From Lepidostoma basale (lineage: Eukaryota > Arthropoda > Insecta > Trichoptera > Lepidostomatidae), in contig JAHDVF020000887.1 in the NCBI GenBank assembly GCA_022606425.2, forward strand, positions 1 to 64,000: a stretch of 64,000 nt of DNA, in the 5' to 3' direction. Position numbers and translations under genes: made by a program. The notes under the pieces were generated by a model. It had not been told where the DNA came from. It saw only the letters and a program-made list of their open reading frames with translations, and searched no databases. Positions 57,801 through 64,000 of this stretch are shown piece after piece. Position 1 is the stretch's first letter. Every line of letters starts with the position of its first letter.

Positions 57801-60087
57801 GTGATATCCACAGTCCATACGACTTGTATGATACGAGACCACTTTCCCTTATACAGAGGCATGATAACAGCCCTCCTCCAGTCGAGCGGTGTATATCCCT
57901 CCTCTAAACACTGGTTAAGGAGTCTATATAACCATGTTGAAACCACCGGCCAACCGTTTTTAATAAACTCCAAGGCTACACACTATCCAAGGCTATCCGA
58001 CAGCTTTTCCACCTTTCATACAGTTTACAGCACTTACTATCTCGTTCAAATTTATTTCTGTCATATCACTTCCGCTGTTCGTGCAACTCTCATTTGTAAA
58101 GCTCATTCTTATTGAACCTTCAGTCATTTCACTGCCATACATATCTTTAAAGTACTCCATCCGTCTTCCTTGTATACTTATAAAATCAGTAATCATTCTT
58201 CCCTCACTACTCAATATTGCTTTCGCACAACCACTTTCGGGAGGGTTTCCACTCCTAAATAAAACGATGTTTTTTAACTACTTTCACTTTGTCTTTATTA
58301 CGACAGTGACCGGTTTCGCCAGGCTCGCTGGCATCGACAGACTGGTGAGCAATGCCAGCCAGCCTTGCGAAACCGGTCGCTGTCAAAATAAAGACAAAAG
58401 TGGAAGTAGTTAAAAAACATCGTTTTATTTAATTATTATTTAAAATGAACTTCCATCAAGAGATTTAAGTAAAATTATTTGATTATCTCAAAAAAACTAA
58501 GATGGCAGTGCATAATGGTGTTCTTGTACCGACCATTATGCATGGAAGTGAAGCACGGATGAAAGTAGAATAAATGCAGTAGAAATGTGTGATAAATCTG
58601 TATATGATAGAGTGTCAAATGCAAATATAAGAAGTGAATGCGGTGCGAATGAAAGTGTCATGAACAAAATAATGAAAGGGTCGTTAATCAAATCAAATCA
58701 AATCAAATCAGTTTATTTCATCAACAGACATTACAAAAATTATTTTTAAGGCATCTATTGAGAACAGGTAAAATAATATATTGTGTATAGTATACTACCA
58801 GAAACGCATGAGAGATGGTTCAACATTAGGAAGACAGGATACTCTCCAGAATTAAGAGTATTTGCCTTCTGAACGTACTTTCACTAACATGAAAGACGTC
58901 GATCTCCGAGGAAACCGCGTTCAGCAGACTAATTGCTCTTCCCACCGGTGTCTCTAGTAAAAGATAGCATAACGCATTTAGAGACATTGAATTGCATTTG
59001 ATTACTGTGACTCCAGTTGACAATATTATTGATGTCCGACTGGAGGCGAAGACAGTCTTCAGGATTTTTAATTTCCAGGAATAATTTCAGATCATCGGCA
59101 AATAAAATAAATCGCGAGAAGTTTATCACCTTCGCAATATCATTTATGAAGATGGTGAAGAGGAGTGGCTCTAAGTTTGAACCTTGTGGCACCCCTGAAT
59201 TTATAATACAAGAAAAGGTTCCGATTGAAAAATTCCGTATGAGACGTATTGTTTTCTCCCCTCGAGGTAACTAATGAAAAACATAATCAACTGAGAAGAG
59301 AATCCAATTTGAGATAGCTTTGCTATCAGAATGTCGTGGTTCACAGAATCAAAGGCCTTTGAGAAATCATTATATGAACAGTCAACTCGGTGACCATCAT
59401 CCAAGGCCCTTGCAATGTAATCTGTGAATACCATGAGATTAGTTTCAGTCGAGCGCCCCTTCCTGAATCCATGTTGTTCTGTTATAATATAGGGGTCGAC
59501 TTTGGGAAATATTAATTTGTGCAAAATAGATTCAAATAGCTTGGCTGGAGCCGACAGTATCGCTACAGTTAAGATGGTTTGGACACATGGGAAGAATGAG
59601 TGTAGACAGAATGGTGAAGAAGGTTAAGCGACGTGAACCGAGCTTGAAATAGAGGAAGGCCGAGGAAAACGCGGCGCAATCAAATATTAAATGTCGGTCA
59701 CGTGAGGAGTCTGAGAAATGGACGTGCGTGCATGACAAGATGTATGAATGTACAGGAATCGAGAGAAATATGTCAGGATAGAAGTGGCAGGTGGCGGTCC
59801 ATTGGCCGGGAGACGGCGTGATGGTTAGTGAGTTAGTTTTAGTTATTCCAAAGTAATACAAATGATACTGTAGGTATATAGTTACTTCCACTGTACTCGT
59901 ACGAGTATTTTCTAATGTCTGTAATGAAGCATCAAGCACTTACTTGGCGAACGAGACGACGATATCTGCCTTGTCGGAGTTGATCTCTCGGAAGGTGAGG
60001 CGGGAGTGGTCCGACCAGACGGCCAGCGCCCGCGCCAGCTCCTCGCGCACGCCGCCCGCGTCCAGGTTCTGCGGCTTCCTCTGCAGG
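45893..60087 (-). CDS. Mmp2: Matrix metalloproteinase 2-like, 5' partial, 8 exons
   Basis: A secreted zinc endopeptidase that remodels extracellular matrix; insect Mmp2 is GPI-anchored. Exons in coding order: 60087-59944, 53295-53150, 51765-51607, 51521-50806, 50289-50148, 48529-48370, 48285-48182, 46189-45893. All junctions are GT..AG and in phase. The first two encode the catalytic domain ([32 protein letters not shown]). The third has the zinc site [11 protein letters not shown] and a methionine-turn ALMYPWY. The fourth is a ~215-residue Pro/Arg hinge, then SCNTNYDAV opening the hemopexin domain, whose blades continue to GPFWMGC. The tail ends hydrophobic ([20 protein letters not shown]), as a GPI signal does. 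Signal-peptide and cysteine-switch exons are not in view. One extra base near 46139-46141 shifts the frame in the last exon. Confidence 0.92.
46205..46500 (-). mobile_element. RTE-type LINE fragments in the last Mmp2 intron
   Basis: The minus strand carries a tail-like AACTAACTAA at 46210 and reverse-transcriptase text parallel to the copy at 57310-57440 (cysteine-poor NxYxDxC region). It is heavily diverged, with stops. Confidence 0.5.
46770..47154. mobile_element. MITE, 385 bp, ACAT target duplication
   Basis: TIRs of about 33 bp start CGTCACCTGAGAGTAAGA, with about two mismatches between the ends (AAGG versus GAGG and one further on). Direct repeats ACAT flank it at 46766-46769 and 47155-47158. 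No ORF. It lies in the last intron of Mmp2. I cannot name the superfamily. Confidence 0.85.
47220..47832 (+). mobile_element. RTE-type LINE 3' part in the last Mmp2 intron
   Basis: The frame reads [20 protein letters not shown] at the start and [13 protein letters not shown] further on, with small deletions. It ends in CGGGGAGACGGCGTGATGG and five GTTA units (to 47832). It is opposite in orientation to Mmp2. Confidence 0.85.
48890..49303 (-). mobile_element. LINE C-terminal fragment (RTE/BovB-like)
   Basis: An open frame on the minus strand reads [20 protein letters not shown], then [19 protein letters not shown] and [12 protein letters not shown]. This is the well-known end of RTE/BovB-like ORFs. 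It is truncated at both ends. Confidence 0.8.
49482..49604. repeat. Hairpin element, family member 1
   Basis: Arms AATGTTTGTGTCTTGGACC..GCTCGCTGCCATC and the reverse complement meet over a ~35-bp loop. The core resembles that of the hairpin at 58257-58430 (GACCRGTTTCG followed by CTCGCTG). Confidence 0.7.
51766..53149. other. Mmp2 intron between the two zinc-site exons
   Basis: No recognised element. A GC-richer part lies at 52020-52270; the rest is AT-rich. No ORF of interest. Confidence 0.5.
53296..54699. other. Mmp2 intron, first part, nothing recognised
   Basis: A GC-richer 5' part (53300-54000), then AT-rich sequence. No coding text or terminal repeats seen. Confidence 0.5.
54700..54815 (+). 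mobile_element. RTE-type LINE 3' tail scrap
   Basis: Text parallel to the LINE's last 80 bp (AGAGTGTGGCAGTCCATT, then GAGACGGCATGATGG) and GTTA units. The coding part is missing. Confidence 0.7.
55215..56040 (-). mobile_element. CR1/Jockey-like LINE, degraded copy
   Basis: Its plus-strand text parallels 58690-59220 closely, including the ATCAAATCAAAT tail end, GGCATCTACTTGAAAACAGG and the region around the FADDLK motif near 55830. Many small changes destroy the frame. It lies in Mmp2's first intron in this window. Confidence 0.7.
56160..56700 (+). mobile_element. RTE-type LINE 3' part, well preserved
   Basis: A long open frame reads [20 protein letters not shown], then [20 protein letters not shown], then [20 protein letters not shown] and [14 protein letters not shown]. 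It runs uninterrupted to the 3' motif CGGGGAGACGGCGTGATGG. The frame is intact to its end, so it is among the younger copies here. Confidence 0.9.
57030..58214 (-). mobile_element. RTE-type LINE reverse transcriptase, nearly intact
   Basis: The minus strand encodes the reverse-transcriptase core: [55 protein letters not shown] and the catalytic [10 protein letters not shown]. Next come [20 protein letters not shown], shared word for word with 26423, and the end near 57050. Upstream (57791-58214) more of the RT N-terminus is present, but with frame breaks. The C-terminal part of the element is cut off at about 57040. Confidence 0.9.
58257..58430. repeat. Hairpin element, family member 2
   Basis: Arms of about 75 bp start AAATAAAACGATGTTTTTTA at both ends (inverted). 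The core is GACCGGTTTCGCCAGGCTCG near the loop. It lies at the edge of the RTE-type fragment ending at 58214. Confidence 0.85.
58499..59835 (+). mobile_element. RTE-type LINE split by a second LINE
   Basis: The RTE text runs 58499-58686 (ending at codons for MKGSL) and resumes at 59566 (RWFGHM) to the 3' motif near 59822. The break is exactly filled by the minus-strand CR1/Jockey-like LINE. GTTAA occurs at both junctions (58683-58687 and about 59568-59572), a likely target duplication. Confidence 0.8.
58688..59567 (-). mobile_element. CR1/Jockey-like LINE, RT domain, 5' truncated
   Basis: The minus strand reads [17 protein letters not shown], then [19 protein letters not shown], then [18 protein letters not shown] and the catalytic [10 protein letters not shown] frame break lies near 59200. 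The 3' end has ATTTG-type units (TGATTTGATTTGATT on the minus strand). It is inserted in the RTE-type LINE. Confidence 0.9.
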
Positions 60088-60090
60088 CTG

Positions 60091-61889
60091 CAACAACAAT
60101 CGACCGAGTCAGTCAGTAGTCAGTAGTAAGGCGCCGTGTAACCAGACCTCGCTGACTAATTGCGGAAGGAGTAACGGGACCCGACGGAGGGCCCCTCATT
60201 ACGAATGGAGAGAATATTATTTTACGTTATTAAAACAAACGGCGATGTGTGCACACATTGTAATGAGCGGATCCCGAATATTATCCGACATACAGAGTAT
60301 AGGTACATAAATCAAACAAGATTCATCCTTCCATTAGGAATCTCCTTTGAACACTTCGCGATGAGTCGGAAAAATCTGAGGTCTAACTGGAATGCAAGAG
60401 CATCACGCCCCAATACTAAAAGCTACGGGTGATATTCTGAATCTACGAGCGGCATGGTGTACATGTATAATACAATAATACGAAGAGTATAGCGAGATCT
60501 CGCTATGCGATCCACCGATCTCCACTCCTAAAGGATAGACTAGCGCATGGTGCGTTCCACTCTCGTCCTGTTGGGATCACGAATGGAATGTCGGGGTGTA
60601 TGAGGTGAAGTTGGTAATCTTATTTAACTCGAAACAAAAGTGGATAAAGATATTCTCCCATATGTTGGCGTCTAGCCCGAGGTTAGCCATCTCCCGCATG
60701 GCGCTCTGAACTTCATAACAAATTAATGGAATCGGTAAACAAGCGGAGCGAGCGTTCCCCGCGCCCAGCTCCGTGATCCCGATCCCTGAATATACGCAAA
60801 TGGTGAGATCTATTTTGAAGCTGGATTGTTTGTCGGCATCGTGGAACTACCGCTTTGGTTATCGAATGATTTCCATAGCATCACTAATATATTTAAAAAC
60901 GATAAAATAATATTGATTGCATTGGTGTGAATCCCAAGTGTCGACTTGCATATCCCCAATATTCCCGCGCCTTCTGAATCTTAAAAGTTCTTTAGGTAAA
61001 CTATCGATAGAATTAAACGAGTGTACTGTCGTGTAGTAATCATCGCGTCTGAATAATTTGTGTATTTTATTTTAAATAACCCCGGGAAGGAACTTCACCC
61101 ACGATCGAAATGTAGTCAGCATCCGGCGCAAACAAATATTGCTGCACTGTCGACAAACTTATTTCTAGGTGAGCACTTTAGTTCCATAGGTATGTCATAT
61201 CCTTGATTTCTTTGTTCGTGCATCCAGTGTCTGTTTATGTGAGTTTTTGTTTAGTTTATAGGTACTGACTGTTGTCTCTTCCGTGATCATTCTGTGTGCA
61301 ATTTTCAGTAACAGCAGATAGCGTGATATTAACAACGATTTGACTTGCAAGGAAACGAGCTCCTCGCGACGAAGGGTATTATGTTTGTATACATAATCCA
61401 CAATACTCGCACCTACATCCCGGACGCTTCACAGCTGAGGGGTGCGGGCACCGCGATTGTTCAATCATATATTTTATTAGAATTGATCATTCGGAGCAAA
61501 GTACGTACATAGTAAGTGTTATGCGGGTTCGCGTTTCTACTTTTTATGATGGTAATTGATTGAAAAATATGAACGTAATCCACACCGCGGGTAAAGTCCT
61601 CTCTCACCGTGTTTGTCTACTTGCTCGTGTGTTCTAGGGTCGCGAGCCACAGAAGGACAGCAACACTGGCATGGCGGGATGCGGGCGATTAACTTTACGA
61701 GGGGAAGAACTAACTAGACTCATCCATTCCAGCTTCCCAAAAGAAGTGACGATATATATACCTTTGCATTAATACTACCCATAATTAATTTAAACATGGA
61801 TGTTTCGCATGGCGTGCGTCCTTCTTCGTAGTTAAAATGTGAACAGTGAAGAAGGATGTCTTAAACATTTCTAATACAAAATAAATCAT
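60091..61889. other. Probable Mmp2 intron, nothing recognised
   Basis: I looked on the minus strand for the propeptide exon with its cysteine switch and did not find it. No ORF or repeat is assignable. Confidence 0.45.
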
Positions 61890-62260
61890 TAGGTTTTATA
61901 GTGAAATATTGTGATATGTACGTTCTTCTCCGATCTGCATCTCGTTCTCCGATCTTCCGCAGCTCTTTTCAACTCCGTTAGCAAATTTGTTCCAGATATT
62001 CGTCCCTCCAGTCATTCTCTCCAATACAGTGTGGAGGAGGTTGTATATCCATTTGGTCCGCCTCTCTGAGACGATATTCACAAGGTGCCTCCCTTCTTCG
62101 ACTCTATTGAGAACCTCGCAATTTTTCCCTCCAGGAAAATCCTAGGATTCTTCTATACGACCACATCTCGAAAGCGTCTAGGCTCTTTCTCTCTCTTTCT
62201 ATTGGCCACCATGTCTCACAGCCAAACATTAAAATACTCCATACGCAAATTTTCACAATT
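61890..62260 (-). mobile_element. LINE C-terminal fragment, another RTE-like family
   Basis: Broken minus-strand frames read ILMFGCETWWPIERE, then MNIVSERRTKWIYNLLHTVL and ERMTGG, as at the C-terminus of BovB-like ORFs. It is different from the family at 56160. Confidence 0.65.
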
Positions 62261-64000
62261 TATTTATGGTGTATGCGTTACTTCTGTGTTTATTTTCTTT
62301 ATACTCTTGAAGGGTTTTTTTAGGATTCACATCCGCGTTAGTTGAAGATAAGACGCCGTGTAGTAGTGTTCCGCCAGATAAGAACAAGGCAGATAGACAT
62401 GTTCTCGGCTGTTCGGTTATTTAGGTAAAGATAAACGGAGACGTGTGCCCGGGGAGTGCACGTGTCGCTGCACTTCCCAGATGCTCTTGCCAGATGTGCC
62501 GCGCTCCTGCGTCCTGACCCGCCAGGGGTGGTTGCCCTCGCCGGACAAACTTTACGGCCGTCGTTCTCAAGGCACTTCTTCCCGACAGAGACTCCCGGAA
62601 CCATCTGCCACTTTTATATTATGCAAGTTTGGTGGAATCTCGCATTTCAAATGAAATCTATTTTACAACCTTAACTCTTCATATGTTAATTGGAACAAGT
62701 AATACTGCACTTGCTCCTCCTCAAGACATCCTCAATCCTTGGAGTAAACAGATAACATAACTGTGATGTGACGAAGCTGGAATACCAAAAAATAAGGAAT
62801 ATAATATGATATGCCATTAAAGGGTGAGCTGAACACAATTAATAAAAATCCTTCAGGACAATGAACCCCGGGGTAGAAGTGCTGATGAAGAAGGGTAACC
62901 TGCCGAGACCTGATGTGTTCGACATTGCTAGACACCTAGTTGGCAGAGCCCAAAGGTCTTCTCGGGAAGGTCAACTGACATTGGATCGAAAATCCAACGG
63001 AGAATCTTCATAGAGCGCATCATAAAGGGCCACCAGAGCTTTGTTTAAATGGATAAAAATGGATGAATGGCCGCCCGGGGGAAATGTTTTCTGGTAATGG
63101 CTTTAGAGTTAGAGCGTATTAAATATCCGCCTCAGAGACGCTGCGGGAAATGGCGCGGATTGTGTTTCGAGTGGTTTGTTTTTGGACTAATGGAGGGCGG
63201 TAGAACAATCTGAATTTCCAAATTGACTCGATAATGCGGGGTCTGGTGACGTCATGATGACATCAGAGTACTGAGTCCTTTGATGTAATTAATACCAAAT
63301 CGTTTACAGATAAGTTCTTACAGAGATGGTCAAGGCCATTTAATTATAATGTGAAGGGTTTTCTCCCCTTAACTCTCGTGTTATGGTATTGAGGAGATAT
63401 ACATATATACGAGTATATAAAGTGTGAAACTCAAGAGCCGTTATGCCATGAATACGAAGGTCTAGATTCCGAAGGCGGATTCCGCGTGAGAAGCACAAAT
63501 GGGAGTTTTATTTCGAAAAGATTAATTGTGCGCTCGCTCCTCCTCGTTGCCTTCTGATTAGCGGAGGCAGTCACTGCTAGAGACAGTGTTCTAGCCCTAA
63601 TTATAATAAATAATAACTATCAAATAATACAACAGATCATAGAGATCACCTGTGTAATATGAATGGTCTCTGTACATATACGTACACTTATCTTTGGCGT
63701 GCCGTAAATCTGATAATGAAGCAAATGATGGCACCCCACCCCGCCGCAAGATGGCGACACCGCTCAAATTAACCGCGAAAAGCGGAGTGTCTTCCTGTAA
63801 TTGTCCGAGCTCCGAGCTCCGCCTCAGAGCGGGAAGGAGACCCACTTACATAGCCCGCTCGAGCGTGAGAAGAGCGAATCGAGGGAGAAAGAAAAAGTTT
63901 TAGCCTTTTACCTCGTAAACGTGGAATGGCAATCCCGAATGACTTGTTCGAGGTGATGTTGTTTGTGTTGCCATATACTGGTAATTTTATTGAAAATTGT
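62261..64000. other. Probable Mmp2 intron or upstream sequence, nothing recognised
   Basis: Several GC-richer patches (62440-62610, 63500-63880), but no ORF with a family resemblance and no splice-bounded exon I can defend. Confidence 0.4.

Noticed and set aside
62338..62674. GC-rich overlapping ORFs as a possible Mmp2 propeptide exon
   Set aside because: No cysteine-switch motif, no family resemblance in any frame, and no convincing splice boundaries.

Overview
This is nuclear DNA from an insect, most likely a moth or butterfly. The evidence is AT-rich sequence, spliced genes with GT..AG introns, short runs of the CCTAA telomere-type repeat, and many Helitron, mariner, piggyBac, PIF/Harbinger and LINE remnants of the kind typical of Lepidoptera. 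No bacterial operon, CRISPR array, rRNA or convincing tRNA gene is present.

Four recognisable host genes and one possible small gene make up the genic part. TM9SF3 (+, 17951-19684) is a complete single-exon multispanning membrane protein gene. RBM19/Mrd1 (-, 21179-29912) is a complete 15-exon gene for a six-RRM ribosome-biogenesis protein of 923 residues, and every junction keeps frame. COX19 (+, 37331-37600) is a complete twin CX9C mitochondrial assembly factor. A matrix metalloproteinase of the GPI-anchored Mmp2 type (-, 45893-60087) has eight exons in the window. They cover the catalytic domain, a long proline-rich hinge and the hemopexin domain; the signal-peptide and propeptide exons lie beyond the right edge or were not recognised. 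Its last exon carries a one-base frameshift. A 77-codon ORF (-, 44940-45173) may be a small gene. A broken DNAJB12/B14-like copy sits just upstream of TM9SF3.

By region: 1-745 is a ~108-bp tandem array containing CCTAA runs. 3218-12224 is Helitron-derived sequence with a hAT MITE, LINE pieces and a SINE-like copy nested in it. 13385-16485 holds a PIF/Harbinger remnant, a mariner and a third Helitron. 21179-29912 is RBM19 with transposons in several introns, including a complete-ended Helitron in intron 4. 30194-37118 is a stack of inverted repeats: a piggyBac-like element, three LTR-like units (two forming a ~2-kb palindrome) and PIF/Harbinger-type pieces. 38000-45800 holds mariner remnants and an unclassified 1.2-kb TIR transposon. 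45893-64000 is Mmp2 with long transposon-filled introns.

The host genes are functionally unrelated housekeeping or developmental genes and do not form a pathway. What links the window is nested transposition. I found no convincing new biochemical system. The best candidates for undescribed biology are small transposon families with clean termini (41114-42298, 46770-47154), a related pair of hairpin elements (49482-49604, 58257-58430), and a SINE-like repeat sharing its 3' tail with the local RTE-type LINE. All product names rest on reading the translated sequence; no database search was run.
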